Below, one piece after another: positions 26,892 to 36,534 of a DNA stretch of 45,707 nt. The position numbers were made by a program, and so were the translations under genes. This stretch comes from Rhodanobacter denitrificans (GTDB lineage Bacteria; Pseudomonadota; Gammaproteobacteria; Xanthomonadales; Rhodanobacteraceae), in contig JAFIHF010000066.1 of NCBI GenBank assembly GCA_017848855.1, positions 1 through 45,707 on the forward strand. Direction: 5' to 3'. Position 1 is the stretch's first letter. Every line of letters begins with the position of its first letter. Below the pieces are notes generated by a model. It saw nothing but the letters and a program-made list of their open reading frames with translations. It did no database searches and had not been told where the DNA came from.

Positions 26892-26962
26892 CTACGATTG
26901 GCGTCAGGCCAAGCAATCGCGCACAGAGCCTGCCCGGGACTTGATGATCCGGGGGTGCGCTC

Positions 26963-28054
26963 CTACACGTGCTCGACCACCTCGAGGCCGAAGCCGGCCA
27001 GGCCCACCAGCTTGCGCGGCGTGCCCAGCACGCGCAGCTTGTGCACGCCGAGGTCGGCCAGCATCTGCGCGCCGAGGCCGAGCTGCCGCCATTCCTGCTG
27101 CTGCGCGTCCTCCGGCGCCAGCGCGGCGGGCTGGCGCTTGAGCCGGGCCAGCAGCGCCTCGGGCGTGTCCTCGCCGGAGAGCACCAGCAGCACGCCGCGG
27201 CCCTCGTCGGCGATGCGGCGCAGCGCGCTGGTGACGGTGAGGCCGAGGTCGTCGCGCTTCAGGTGCAGCACGTCGGACAAGGTGTTGCGCACGTGCACGC
27301 GGCTCAGCACAGGCGCGCCGTCGTCCACCGTGCCGCGCACCAGCGCGTAGTGCAGGCCGTGGCGGATCGCGTCGCGCCAGGCCACCAGCCGGAACGGGCC
27401 GAACTCGGTTTCGACGTCTTCCTCGTGCACGCGCTGGATGGTCTTCTCGGTTTCCAGCCGGTAGCGGATCAGGTCGGCGATGCTGCCGATCTTCAGGCCG
27501 TGTTTCTGCGCGAACACTTCCAGCTCGGGGCGGCGCGCCATCGAGCCGTCCTCGTGCAGGATCTCGATCAGCACCGCCGACGGCTCCAGCCCGGCCAGCG
27601 CGGCGAGATCGCAACCGGCCTCGGTATGGCCGGCGCGGGTCAGCACGCCGCCCGGCTGCGCGGTGAGCGGGAACACGTGGCCGGGCTGGGAGAGATCGGT
27701 GGGCTTCGCGTCGCTCTTCACCGCCACCTGGATCGTGCGTGCGCGGTCGTGCGCCGAGATGCCGGTGGTGACGCCCTCGGCCGCCTCGATCGAGACGGTG
27801 AAGTTGGTGTGGTACGGCGAGGTGTTGTCGCTGACCATCGGGCGCAGGCCGAGCTGGCGCGTGCGCTGCTCGGTGAGCGTGAGGCACAGCAGGCCGCGCG
27901 CCTCGCGCACCATGAAGTTGACGTCTTCCGGCCGCACCATCTGCGCGGCCATCACGAGGTCGCCCTCGTTCTCGCGATCCTCGTCGTCGAGGATCACGAC
28001 CATACGGCCGGCGCGGATGTCGTCGAGGATTTCGGGGATGGTGTTGAAGGGCAT
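26963..28054 (-). CDS. ribB: RibBX: 3,4-dihydroxy-2-butanone-4-phosphate synthase with degenerate GTP cyclohydrolase II-like domain
   Basis: A 363-residue protein. Residues 1-200 are a complete RibB (DDEDRENEGDLV, MVREARGLLCL, TDLSQPGHVFPL, HTEAGCDLAALAG), converting ribulose 5-phosphate to dihydroxybutanone phosphate for riboflavin. The C-terminal half aligns with RibA (FGPFRLVAWRD, then LGLGAQMLADLGVHKLRVL) but lacks the zinc-binding cysteines: where RibA has an HSEC.TGD-type motif it reads VHVRNTLSD. This is the RibBX arrangement described in Proteobacteria, so GTP cyclohydrolase II activity should come from a separate ribA elsewhere. It starts about 130 bp after ribE; the stop TAG is from a REP element. 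Confidence 0.92.
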   Translation of the reverse strand: MPFNTIPEILDDIRAGRMVVILDDEDRENEGDLVMAAQMVRPEDVNFMVREARGLLCLTLTEQRTRQLGLRPMVSDNTSPYHTNFTVSIEAAEGVTTGISAHDRARTIQVAVKSDAKPTDLSQPGHVFPLTAQPGGVLTRAGHTEAGCDLAALAGLEPSAVLIEILHEDGSMARRPELEVFAQKHGLKIGSIADLIRYRLETEKTIQRVHEEDVETEFGPFRLVAWRDAIRHGLHYALVRGTVDDGAPVLSRVHVRNTLSDVLHLKRDDLGLTVTSALRRIADEGRGVLLVLSGEDTPEALLARLKRQPAALAPEDAQQQEWRQLGLGAQMLADLGVHKLRVLGTPRKLVGLAGFGLEVVEHV

Positions 28055-28084
28055 GGGGAAGAGCTCTTGGGAATTTCGAAAAAT

Positions 28085-28180
28085 GCGGGGAGCGAGTGAA
28101 GAGAAGTGAGGAGTGAGAGAGAGCAAACAGCCGCACACGCCGGCTTTTACTCACTTCTCACTCCTCTCCACTCACTCCTG
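28085..28180. repeat. Purine-rich inverted repeat between ribE and ribBX
   Basis: Arms of about 30 bp (GAGTGAAGAGAAGTGAGGAGTGAG and an imperfect complement) surround a roughly 25-bp centre. It is a second copy of the inner block at 22085-22190. It lies in the transcribed spacer immediately before the ribBX start. Confidence 0.85.
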
Positions 28181-28184
28181 GCTC

Positions 28185-28826
28185 TCAGGCGAAGCCGTGC
28201 TGCTTGAGGAACGCCTCATCCAGCTTCGGCGCGTCGCCGCCATCGATCAGCCGCTCCACGTAGCGCGCGATCACGTCCACCTCGATATTCACCGCGTCGC
28301 CCGCGCGGCGCGCGTGGAAAGCGGTGTGTTCGACGGTGTGCGGGATCAGGTTGACGCCGAAATGCGTGCCGGCGACTTCGTTGACGGTGAGGCTGGTGCC
28401 GTCGATGCACACCGAGCCCTTGGCGGCGATGTAGCGCGCCAAGTTCGCCGGCACCTCGAAGGTCCAGCGCTGCGAGCGGCCGTCGGGCGTCACCGAAACC
28501 ACCTTGCCGAGACCATCGACATGGCCGGAGACGAGGTGCCCGCCCAGGCGGTCGGCGAGGCGCAGCGCCTTCTCCAGGTTCACCGGGTCGCCGGCCTTGA
28601 GCTGGCCCAGCGTGGTGAGCGACAGCGTTTCGTTGGAGACATCGGCGGCAAAGCCGCGCGCGGAAAGCGCCACCGCGGTGAGGCACACGCCGGAGACGGC
28701 GATGGAGTCGCCGAGCTGCACGTCGGCGAGGTCGAGGTCGGCGGTGTCGACGTGCAGGCGCAGGTCGCCGCCGCGCGGTTCGAGCCGCGCCACGCGACCC
28801 ACGGACTGGATGATGCCGGTGAACAT
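28185..28826 (-). CDS. ribE: Riboflavin synthase, alpha chain
   Basis: A 213-residue RibE, dismutating 6,7-dimethyl-8-ribityllumazine to riboflavin. It is a tandem lumazine-binding protein: MFTGIIQSVGRVARLE opens the first barrel, with SIAVSGVCLTAV; the second has LVSGHVDGLG, GSVCIDGTSLTVNEV and LIPHTVEHTAF. The start is unambiguous from MFTGI. Its leader carries an FMN riboswitch (29082-29250), a four-hairpin element with a T-tract palindrome ending 20 nt before the ATG, and a possible 60-codon upstream ORF whose TGA overlaps this ATG. ribH is not adjacent. Confidence 0.96.
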   Translation of the reverse strand: MFTGIIQSVGRVARLEPRGGDLRLHVDTADLDLADVQLGDSIAVSGVCLTAVALSARGFAADVSNETLSLTTLGQLKAGDPVNLEKALRLADRLGGHLVSGHVDGLGKVVSVTPDGRSQRWTFEVPANLARYIAAKGSVCIDGTSLTVNEVAGTHFGVNLIPHTVEHTAFHARRAGDAVNIEVDVIARYVERLIDGGDAPKLDEAFLKQHGFA

Positions 28827-29008
28827 CAGCACACGCCCCCAGATGCTCGAAAAAACGCCTTCCTGGCGTTTTTTCGAGTCGCCGAGTCCGGCACATGTCC
28901 GGACTCGGCTCCGCCGATCAAGCGCAGACACGCTTGATCGCGGGCAACACATCCCGGTGTTGCATTCCACGCGGGGATGGCGCGTGGCGCGATGGCAGCT
29001 TGGATCAT
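28826..29008 (-). CDS. Possible 60-codon leader ORF in the ribE leader
   Basis: An ORF with ATG at 29008, preceded by GGAGAA at an 8-nt spacing, whose TGA shares one base with the ribE ATG (TGATG). That geometry would couple it to ribE. The peptide (MIQAAIAPRAIPAW... ending FFRASGGVC) resembles no family I know, and most of it is read through the hairpin element 28846-28960, so its codons may simply be repeat sequence. Treat as a hypothesis: either a translated leader that opens the hairpins, or chance. Confidence 0.25.
   Translation of the reverse strand: MIQAAIAPRAIPAWNATPGCVARDQACLRLIGGAESGHVPDSATRKNARKAFFRASGGVC
28846..28960 (-). repeat. Four-hairpin structured element in the ribE leader, with terminator-like first palindrome
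   Basis: Consecutive palindromes: 28846-28878 (14-bp perfect stem with an A6/T6 run, loop AGGAA on the minus strand), a 10-bp stem CCGAGTCCGG around 28882-28908, a 9-bp stem GATCAAGCG around 28918-28941, and a 7-bp stem GCAACAC ending about 28963 (minus-strand loop CGGGAT). The first ends in a T-tract in both directions and can act as an intrinsic terminator 20 nt before ribE. Loops and linkers match those of 5016-5129 while the stems do not. Confidence 0.8.
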
Positions 29009-29081
29009 GAAACGTTCTCCACGGATACGGGCGAGAACGCCTCAAGGCATGAGGCCGATGCGCGCAAGGCGCGCGTCGAAC

Positions 29082-29250
29082 CGTCTTCTTTCATCCGGAC
29101 TGTGAGCCGCCCCGGCGAACCGGAACAGCCTTACCGTCGGCTCCGGCATCGGACCGGATCTGCTGACCCTTCACCGGACGGCGAAGGCGCTCGCGGGCTC
29201 GCCTCGAAAGGCCTACCGCCGGTGGGGAATTCCGCCCCGCCCTGAAGACG
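29082..29250 (-). ncRNA. FMN riboswitch (RFN element)
   Basis: Read on the minus strand, the conserved RFN blocks appear in order: GGAATTCCCCACCGGCGGTA, AGCCCGCGAGCG, CAGATCCGGT, GCCGACGGTAAGG and AGTCCGGATGAAAGAAGA. The P1 helix closes as CGTCTTC (29244-29250) with GAAGACG (29082-29088). FMN binding represses riboflavin gene expression. It sits between ribD and ribE, so it governs ribE and probably ribBX but not ribD. It ends about 256 nt before the ribE start, so the expression platform is either the hairpin near ribE or a translational one at the leader ORF. Confidence 0.95.
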
Positions 29251-29335
29251 CTTGCCGGCGAACCGGCGCGCGCAGTCTAGCACCTGTGCCGGCGCCTCTC
29301 CCGATGCACCGGCGAAACGCTGCGTGCACGCGCCG

Positions 29336-30532
29336 TCAGCATGCCGGACGCAAGCGCAGGCGCAGGTCCTGCCCCAGCATGCGCTGGTCGTGCAGGCGCA
29401 GCCGCCAGCGCGAGGCCATGTCCGCCAGCGGCGGCAGCGCAAACAGGGGGCGCGCGGTGTCGCCCAGCAGCAACGGGGCGACGTAGAGCAGCAGTTCGTC
29501 GACCAGGCCGGCGGCGAACAGGGCGCCGCACAGCGTGGGGCCGGCTTCGACGTGCAGCTCGTTGACGCCGCGCGCAGCGAGCAGGGACAGCACGGTGGCG
29601 AGATCGAGGGCGCCGCCCTGCTCCGCCACGGCGGCGAGTTCGGCTTGCGCGTAGCGCTTGTCGGCGCACGAGGCACTGGGGCCGTGCAGCACCAGGGTGG
29701 GGGCGCTGCCGTCCAGTACGTGGCTGCCGGCGGGGGTGCGGAGTTGGCGGTCCAGCACTACGCGGAGCGGAGCGAAAGCCGCCCCCTCACCCAACCCTCT
29801 CCCCCAAGCATGCTTGGGGGAGAGGGCTTGAAAAGCCCCCTCTCCCCCAGCAGTGCTGGGGGAGAGGGTTGGGGTGAGGGGGGCTTTTTCGTGAGCCAAG
29901 CGCACGGTAAGCCGCGGATCGTCGGCCAGCACGGTGCCGCTGCCGGTGAGGATGGCGCTGCTGCGCGCACGCCAGCGCTGCACGTCGGCGCGGGCCGCTT
30001 CGCCGGTGATCCATTTCGACTCGCCGTTGGCCAGCGCGGTGCGGCCGTCCAGGCTCATCGCCAGCTTCACCCGCACAAACGGGCGGCCGCGTTCGAGGCG
30101 GCTGAAGAAGCCGCAGTTGAGTTCGCGCGCCTCGTCGCGCAGCAGACCGGCATCCACCACGATGCCGGCGGCGCGCAGCTTTTCGATGCCGCGGCCGGCC
30201 ACCTGCGGGAACGGGTCTTCCGCGGCGATCACCACGCGCGCCACGCCGGCAGCGACCAGTGCATCCGCGCAGGGCGGCGTGCGGCCGTGGTGGGCGCAGG
30301 GCTCCAGCGTCACGTAGGCGGTGGCGCCGCGCGCGCGCGCGCCGGCCTCGCGCAGGGCAAACACCTCGGCATGCGGCTCGCCGGCGCGCCGGTGCCAACC
30401 GCTGCCGACCACCGCGTCGCCGTGCGCGACCACGCAGCCCACGCGGGGGTTCGGCTGGGTGGTGAACAGGCCGCGTTCGGCGAGGCGCAGTGCGTGCGCC
30501 ATGTGGACGTGGTCGGTGGCGGTGAAGCTCAT
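29336..30532 (-). CDS. ribD: Bifunctional riboflavin deaminase/reductase RibD carrying an in-frame REP insertion
   Basis: A 398-residue RibD, performing the second and third steps of riboflavin synthesis. The deaminase domain has the zinc ligands in HAEVFAL and EPCAHHGRTPPC. The reductase domain has KLAMSLDGRTA, SKWITG and VLADDPRLTVR, then resumes with PLRVVLDRQLRTP and HVEAGPTLCGALF. Between LTVR and PLRVVLD lie about 35 extra residues (about 216-250, TPTLSPSTAGGEG...) encoded by a double palindromic repeat (29782-29886); E. coli RibD has 367 residues. The start is at MSFTATDHVHM; the open frame upstream reads through another REP. Whether the insert disturbs activity is unknown. Confidence 0.93.
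   Translation of the reverse strand: MSFTATDHVHMAHALRLAERGLFTTQPNPRVGCVVAHGDAVVGSGWHRRAGEPHAEVFALREAGARARGATAYVTLEPCAHHGRTPPCADALVAAGVARVVIAAEDPFPQVAGRGIEKLRAAGIVVDAGLLRDEARELNCGFFSRLERGRPFVRVKLAMSLDGRTALANGESKWITGEAARADVQRWRARSSAILTGSGTVLADDPRLTVRLAHEKAPLTPTLSPSTAGGEGAFQALSPKHAWGRGLGEGAAFAPLRVVLDRQLRTPAGSHVLDGSAPTLVLHGPSASCADKRYAQAELAAVAEQGGALDLATVLSLLAARGVNELHVEAGPTLCGALFAAGLVDELLLYVAPLLLGDTARPLFALPPLADMASRWRLRLHDQRMLGQDLRLRLRPAC
29782..29886. repeat. REP pair (CCCTCTCCCCC family) inside ribD
   Basis: Two palindromes, a perfect 16-bp dyad at 29795-29826 and a 15-bp stem at 29838-29868, are flanked by CCCCTCACCC and GGGTTGGGGTGAGGGG. The same family is extragenic at 30541, 30637, 34559, 34689, 40400, 45081 and 45405. 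Here it lies within a coding sequence and keeps the frame. Confidence 0.92.
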
Positions 30533-30540
30533 GCTGGTCT

Positions 30541-30675
30541 TCCTCTCCCCTCCGGGGAGAGGACTGAGGTGAGGGGACGGACTTGCGTCAACTCCACATC
30601 GAAACATGCTTCGAACACACGCCAAGGCGAGAGTGTCCCCTCACCCCAACCCTCTCACCGCAGGGGAGAGAGGGC
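30541..30675. repeat. REP elements of the CCCTCTCCCC family between ribD and nrdR
   Basis: One hairpin, CCTCTCCCC-TCC-GGGGAGAGG, with the trailing TGAGGTGAGGGG block lies just upstream of ribD. A second, partial one (CCCCTCACCCCAACCCTCTC...GGGGAGAGAGG, about 30637-30675) lies just downstream of nrdR in opposite orientation, so the pair frames the intergenic gap. Confidence 0.85.
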
Positions 30676-30682
30676 AGCACGC

Positions 30683-31210
30683 TCAACCCTTGCGCGGGCG
30701 GCGCGGCCCGCTGGTTTCGCCAGCCAGCAGCGACAGCTGCAGGCGCTCCAGCTCGGGCAGGTCGTGTTCGAGGCGCGCGATTTCCTCGAGGAAGGCCTGC
30801 ACGTCCTCGAACTTGCGGTAGACCGAGGCGAAGCGCACGTAGGCCACCTGGTCGAGCTTCTTCAACTCGCGCATCACCAGTTCGCCCACCTGGCGCGAGG
30901 GCACTTCGCGCTCGCCGCTGCGGCGCAGGTCGTTGACGATTTCGCGCACCGCGGCGTCCACCGCGTCGCTGGCCACCGGGCGCTTCTGCAGCGCACGCTC
31001 GAAGCTCACCCGAAGCTTGCGCTCGTCGAACGCCTCGCGCCGCTCGCCGCTCTTCACGATCGCCGGCAGCTTCAGCTCCGCCGTCTCGAAGGTATTGAAG
31101 CGCTCGCCGCATTGCGGGCACTCACGGCGACGGCGCACGGTGGCGCCGTCCTCGGCGAGCCGCGAGTCGATCACGCGGGTGTCTTCGTGCTGGCAGAAGG
31201 GGCAGTGCAT
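30683..31210 (-). CDS. nrdR: Transcriptional repressor NrdR
   Basis: A 175-residue NrdR, repressor of ribonucleotide reductase genes that senses ATP/dATP. The N-terminal zinc ribbon ([17 protein letters not shown] ... [15 protein letters not shown]) and the ATP-cone ([31 protein letters not shown], then [20 protein letters not shown]) are complete. The C-terminus is slightly extended and basic. It lies between glyA and ribD, the usual order in this clade. The upstream spacer is filled with heptamer repeats (31221-31387), so its own promoter, if any, is not recognisable. Confidence 0.96.
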   Translation of the reverse strand: MHCPFCQHEDTRVIDSRLAEDGATVRRRRECPQCGERFNTFETAELKLPAIVKSGERREAFDERKLRVSFERALQKRPVASDAVDAAVREIVNDLRRSGEREVPSRQVGELVMRELKKLDQVAYVRFASVYRKFEDVQAFLEEIARLEHDLPELERLQLSLLAGETSGPRRPRKG

Positions 31211-31220
31211 CAGAAGAGCC

Positions 31221-31387
31221 GGGACTCGGGACTCGGGACTCGGGACTCGGCAAAGCGCCGCTGTCCCGAGCATCGCAGCTTGTTTGGGGCAAGAGTACCG
31301 ACACCAGCCCCAACGGCTGGCGTGGCGGGCTTTTCTCCGAGTCCCGAGTCCCGAGTCCCGAGTCCCGGTTTCATCGTCCCGAGTCCC
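31221..31387. repeat. Inverted pair of GGGACTC heptamer arrays
   Basis: Four tandem GGGACTC heptamers (31221-31248) face four GAGTCCC heptamers (31339-31366), plus one more at 31381, across a core of about 90 bp. The arrays could pair into a stem of about 30 bp. Other arrays are at 34529 (three copies) and 39508 (inside valS), where they share the flank AAAAGCC. Confidence 0.92.
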
Positions 31388-31393
31388 GGCTTC

Positions 31394-32662
31394 TCAGCCA
31401 TACACCGGAAACTTCCTGCACTGCGCCTCGACCTTGGCGCGCACGGCGGCGATCACCGCCTCGTCGCTCGGCGCGTCGAGCACGTCGCAGATCCAGTTCG
31501 CCAGTTCCACGCAGTCGGCTTCCTGGTAGCCGCGGGTGGTGACGGCGGGGGTACCCACGCGCAGGCCGGAGGTGACGAAGGGCTTCTGCGGGTCGTTCGG
31601 CACGGCGTTCTTGTTGACCGTGATGTGGGCCTTGCCCAGCGCGGCTTCCGCGTCCTTGCCGGTGACGCCCTTGCCGATCATGTCGATCAGCATCAGGTGG
31701 TTCTCGGTGCCGCCGGAAACGATCTTGTAGCCGCGCGCGATGATGGTCTTCGCCATCGCCTGCGCGTTCTTCACCACCTGCGCCTGGTAGGCCTTGAACG
31801 CGGGTTCCAGCGCTTCCTTGAACGCCACCGCCTTGGCGGCGATCACGTGCATCAGCGGGCCGCCCTGGATGCCGGGGAACACGATCGACTGCAGCTTCTT
31901 CTCGATCTCCTCGGCCGCCGCGCCCATGCCCTGCCTGCTGGCGACGATGATGCCGCCGCGCGGGCCGCGCAGGGTCTTGTGGGTGGTGGAGGTGACCACG
32001 TGCGCATGCGGCAACGGGCTGGGGTACACGCCCGCGGCGACCAGGCCGGCGACGTGGGCCATGTCCACGAACAGATACGCGCCGACCTTGTCGGCGATGG
32101 CGCGGAAGCGCGCCCAGTCCATCACCTGCGAGTAGGCGGAAAAGCCCGCCACGATCATCTTCGGCTGGTGCTCCACGGCGAGGCGCTCGACCTCGTCCAT
32201 GTCGACGATGCCGTTGTCGTTGACGCCGTACTGCACGGCGTGGAACAGCTTGCCCGAGGCGTTGACCTTGGCGCCGTGGGTGAGGTGGCCGCCGTGCGCG
32301 AGGCTCATGCCGAGGATGGTGTCGCCCGGCTGCATCAGCGCGAAGTACACCGCCTGGTTGGCCTGCGAGCCGGAATGCGGCTGCACGTTCGCGTAGTCGG
32401 CGCCGAACAGCTGCTTCACGCGTTCGATGGCAAGGCGCTCGGCCACGTCCACGTATTCGCAGCCGCCGTAGTAGCGCTTGCCCGGATAGCCTTCCGCGTA
32501 CTTGTTGGTGAGCTTGGAGCCCTGCGCTTCCATCACGCGCGGGCTGGCGTAGTTCTCGGAGGCGATCAGCTCGACGTGGTCTTCCTGGCGGCGGCCTTCG
32601 TCGGCAATGGCCTGGGCCAGTTCGGGGTCGTAACCGGCGATCGTGCAGTCCTTCGGGAACAT
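31394..32662 (-). CDS. glyA: Serine hydroxymethyltransferase
   Basis: A 422-residue PLP enzyme interconverting serine and glycine with tetrahydrofolate, supplying methylenetetrahydrofolate to ThyA. The PLP-lysine motif [45 protein letters not shown] and the C-terminal [17 protein letters not shown] are intact. The start [10 protein letters not shown] is preceded by GAGG at 7 nt. It is the first gene of the glyA-nrdR-ribD-ribE-ribBX series and is divergent from ettA. Confidence 0.97.
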   Translation of the reverse strand: MFPKDCTIAGYDPELAQAIADEGRRQEDHVELIASENYASPRVMEAQGSKLTNKYAEGYPGKRYYGGCEYVDVAERLAIERVKQLFGADYANVQPHSGSQANQAVYFALMQPGDTILGMSLAHGGHLTHGAKVNASGKLFHAVQYGVNDNGIVDMDEVERLAVEHQPKMIVAGFSAYSQVMDWARFRAIADKVGAYLFVDMAHVAGLVAAGVYPSPLPHAHVVTSTTHKTLRGPRGGIIVASRQGMGAAAEEIEKKLQSIVFPGIQGGPLMHVIAAKAVAFKEALEPAFKAYQAQVVKNAQAMAKTIIARGYKIVSGGTENHLMLIDMIGKGVTGKDAEAALGKAHITVNKNAVPNDPQKPFVTSGLRVGTPAVTTRGYQEADCVELANWICDVLDAPSDEAVIAAVRAKVEAQCRKFPVYG

Positions 32663-32781
32663 TCGGGCCTCGGCATTGGGGATGGTGGGCGGGATTAGCC
32701 GGAAAGTGTAGCGGCGCCGGGAGTTTGCGGCCACCGCCGGGCGAATCCTCGCGGCGGCAGCGGCGCGGCGCCGCCAGCCGC

Positions 32782-32787
32782 TATAAT
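32782..32787 (+). promoter_or_regulatory. -10 element (TATAAT) for ettA
   Basis: A perfect TATAAT stands out in GC-rich DNA 70 bp before the ettA start. No good -35 lies 17 bp upstream, so the promoter is only half supported. Confidence 0.5.
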
Positions 32788-32856
32788 GCACGGTTTATCG
32801 AATTCCCTTTCCGTGCCGCCGCCACAGGCGGCGCGGCGCACGCCTTCGGAGGTTGC

Positions 32857-34524
<1,668 letters not shown>

Positions 34525-34528
34525 TGGC

Positions 34529-34740
34529 GGGACTCGGGACTCGGGACTCGGGAAAAGCCTCCCCCCTCACCCCGGCCCTCTCCCCCAAGCGGAGCTTGGG
34601 GGAGAGGGAGACAAGCTTGAGCCACCTGCTTCTTCTCCTTCTTCCTCGGCCCAGCCCGCTTGAACTTCCTCCCCTCAGCCTCGCCGCTTGAACTCCCTCT
34701 CCCCCGGCTCCGCCGGGGGAGAGGGTTGGGGTGAGGGGGA
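34529..34740. repeat. Repeat cluster between ettA and pyrF
   Basis: Three GGGACTC heptamers with flank AAAAGCC (34529-34556) are followed by a CCCTCTCCCCC palindrome (about 34566-34612) and a second, CCCTCTCCCCCGGCTCCGCCG-type palindrome with trailing TTGGGGTGAGGGG (about 34697-34740). No gene is visible; pyrF's ribosome-binding site follows. Confidence 0.88.
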
Positions 34741-34781
34741 CGCTCTTCGCACCGACACCACAAGACCACGGGAGACACCTC

Positions 34782-35606
34782 ATGCACTTCATGCAATCGC
34801 TCGAACAAGCATGGGCGAAGTACCACTCCCTGGTCTGCGTCGGCCTCGACCCCGAGCCGGCGAAATTCCCCACCCACTTGAAGGGCACGCCCGACGCGGT
34901 GTTCGCGTTCTGCGCCGCCATCGTCGACGCCACCGCCGACCTGGTCTGCGCGTTCAAGCCGCAGATCGCGCATTTCGCGGCGCTGCGCGCGGAGGATGCG
35001 CTGGAGCGGCTGATCGCACACATCCACGACCGGCACCCCGGCATACCGGTGATCCTGGACGCCAAGCGCGGCGACATCGGCTCCACCGCGCAGCACTACG
35101 CCGCCGAGGCGTTCGAGCGCTACCGCGCCGACGCGGTGACGCTGAATCCGTACCTGGGCCGCGACTCCATCGCGCCGTTCCTGGAGCGCGCCGACAAGGG
35201 CGCGATCCTGCTCTGCCGCACCTCCAACCCCGGCGGCGCGGATTTCCAGGCGCTGGACTGCGGCGGCGCGCCGCTCTACCTGCGCGTGGCCGAAACCATC
35301 GCGCGCGACTGGAACGGCCACGGCAACTGCGCCCTGGTCACCGGCGCCACCTGGCCGGAGGAACTGGGCATGGTGCGCGACGTGGTGGGCGACATGCCGC
35401 TGCTGGTGCCCGGCATCGGCGCCCAGGGCGGCGACGTGGAGGCGGTGCTCAAGCACGGCATCACCGCCAACGGCACCGGCCTGATGATCTCCTCCTCGCG
35501 CGCCATCCTCTACGCCGGCAGCGGCGAGGACTTCGCCCAGGCCGCGCGTGCCGCCGCCACCGAGCTGCGCGACACCATCAACCGCCATCGCGGCTTGGCT
35601 GCGTAG
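34782..35606 (+). CDS. pyrF: Orotidine-5'-phosphate decarboxylase, type 2
   Basis: A 274-residue PyrF of the longer subfamily, making UMP from OMP in pyrimidine synthesis. The catalytic [15 protein letters not shown] motif and N-terminal [13 protein letters not shown] are diagnostic; VNPYLG appears as [10 protein letters not shown] and the phosphate loop as [20 protein letters not shown] precedes the ATG by 8 nt. It appears monocistronic between a repeat cluster and a convergent gene. Confidence 0.96.
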   Translation: MHFMQSLEQAWAKYHSLVCVGLDPEPAKFPTHLKGTPDAVFAFCAAIVDATADLVCAFKPQIAHFAALRAEDALERLIAHIHDRHPGIPVILDAKRGDIGSTAQHYAAEAFERYRADAVTLNPYLGRDSIAPFLERADKGAILLCRTSNPGGADFQALDCGGAPLYLRVAETIARDWNGHGNCALVTGATWPEELGMVRDVVGDMPLLVPGIGAQGGDVEAVLKHGITANGTGLMISSSRAILYAGSGEDFAQAARAAATELRDTINRHRGLAA

Positions 35607-35661
35607 TCCTTCTTCCGGTCCACTGGCGACATGATCGCCACGCCAGCGGACGGCACGGCCG

Positions 35662-36507
35662 CTAATCCCGCTTGACGAAGGCGAAGTACTGCTTGGCGCC
35701 CTGCGGCGTGGTCCAGTAGAACTCCAGCGCGCCGTTGCCGGAGAGCGTGGCGCGCCCCTGATTCCAGGCGGTGAGCGGGCCGGAAACAAACACCACGTCG
35801 CGCCCCTCGGCATGCCAGCGACCGCTCGCTCCGTTGGGCGAGTCGTAGCTGCCGTTGGCGCGCAAGGTGAAACTGCCGGCCACGTTGCTGCCGTACCACT
35901 CTCCGAGCAGACCCTCGTTCGTGGATGGCGGTGCCGGACGAGGATCTGGCGCGGGCTTGGTGCCACCCAGCGTGAAGTGGGCCACGCCCAGAAAATTCCG
36001 GTCGTCGCCTGGCGCCGTGAAACCCACGCCGTAGTCGCCCGGCGGCAGGCGGTACAGCGCCACGCTGGCCGTGTAGTGGCCGTCGCTGAATACCCCGACC
36101 TTGCGTCGCTCGATCTCGCGTTCGCTGGCCAGGTCGCCGATCACCATATTGAGCGAGCTGCCGGCGCGATCCGGCTGCTGCCCGGTGATCTCCAGCGTGG
36201 CAAGGCCGGCCTGCATGCCCTCGCGGGTTTCGCAACGCAGGTTGCGGCAACTCAAACCGATGCGGTGCGCGGTTTCGCCGGCTACCGGAACGAGCCTCCT
36301 GCTTTCCCCGGACGGAGACGGGGATGGTACTGACGAGGGCGGCGAACCGCTCTGGTAGATCGGGATCGAACCATCCGGACAACGCGATACGCTGTCGGCA
36401 ACGACCCGCCCATTGCAGGTCTGGTAGCCGGCCCAGCCGGTCGGCGTATACAGCGCCGCCGCTGCAAGGCCAGCCAGCGCCACAACACGCCAAAGACGCG
36501 CTTGCAT
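35662..36507 (-). CDS. Unknown secreted protein with lipocalin-like C-terminal region
   Basis: A 281-residue protein I do not recognise. It has a signal peptide ([16 protein letters not shown]), a small cysteine segment ([21 protein letters not shown]), a Ser/Pro spacer, a central region with two close cysteines ([14 protein letters not shown]) followed by beta-rich sequence ([22 protein letters not shown]), a Pro-rich linker and a C-terminal domain of about 75 residues. That domain opens [22 protein letters not shown] and ends in short strands ([19 protein letters not shown]), like calycin/lipocalin-like domains. The start at 36507 has GGAGG 7 nt upstream. It stands alone, convergent with pyrF. 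Probably periplasmic or surface-exposed; function unknown. Confidence 0.75.
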   Translation of the reverse strand: MQARLWRVVALAGLAAAALYTPTGWAGYQTCNGRVVADSVSRCPDGSIPIYQSGSPPSSVPSPSPSGESRRLVPVAGETAHRIGLSCRNLRCETREGMQAGLATLEITGQQPDRAGSSLNMVIGDLASEREIERRKVGVFSDGHYTASVALYRLPPGDYGVGFTAPGDDRNFLGVAHFTLGGTKPAPDPRPAPPSTNEGLLGEWYGSNVAGSFTLRANGSYDSPNGASGRWHAEGRDVVFVSGPLTAWNQGRATLSGNGALEFYWTTPQGAKQYFAFVKRD

Positions 36508-36534
36508 ACCCTTACCTCCCCCCCGTGCGAATGT

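Noticed and set aside
28846-28878. Simple intrinsic terminator only
   Set aside because: It does have a T-tract, but it is the first module of a four-hairpin element whose counterpart at 5016-5047 has no T-tract, so termination cannot be the family's general role.
29782-29886. Frameshift or pseudogenisation of ribD by the repeat
   Set aside because: The frame is continuous through the insert and conserved motifs resume on both sides, so ribD is annotated as intact with an insertion.
31221-31387. Heptamer arrays as a CRISPR
   Set aside because: A 7-bp contiguous tandem unit with no spacers, and no cas genes in the window.
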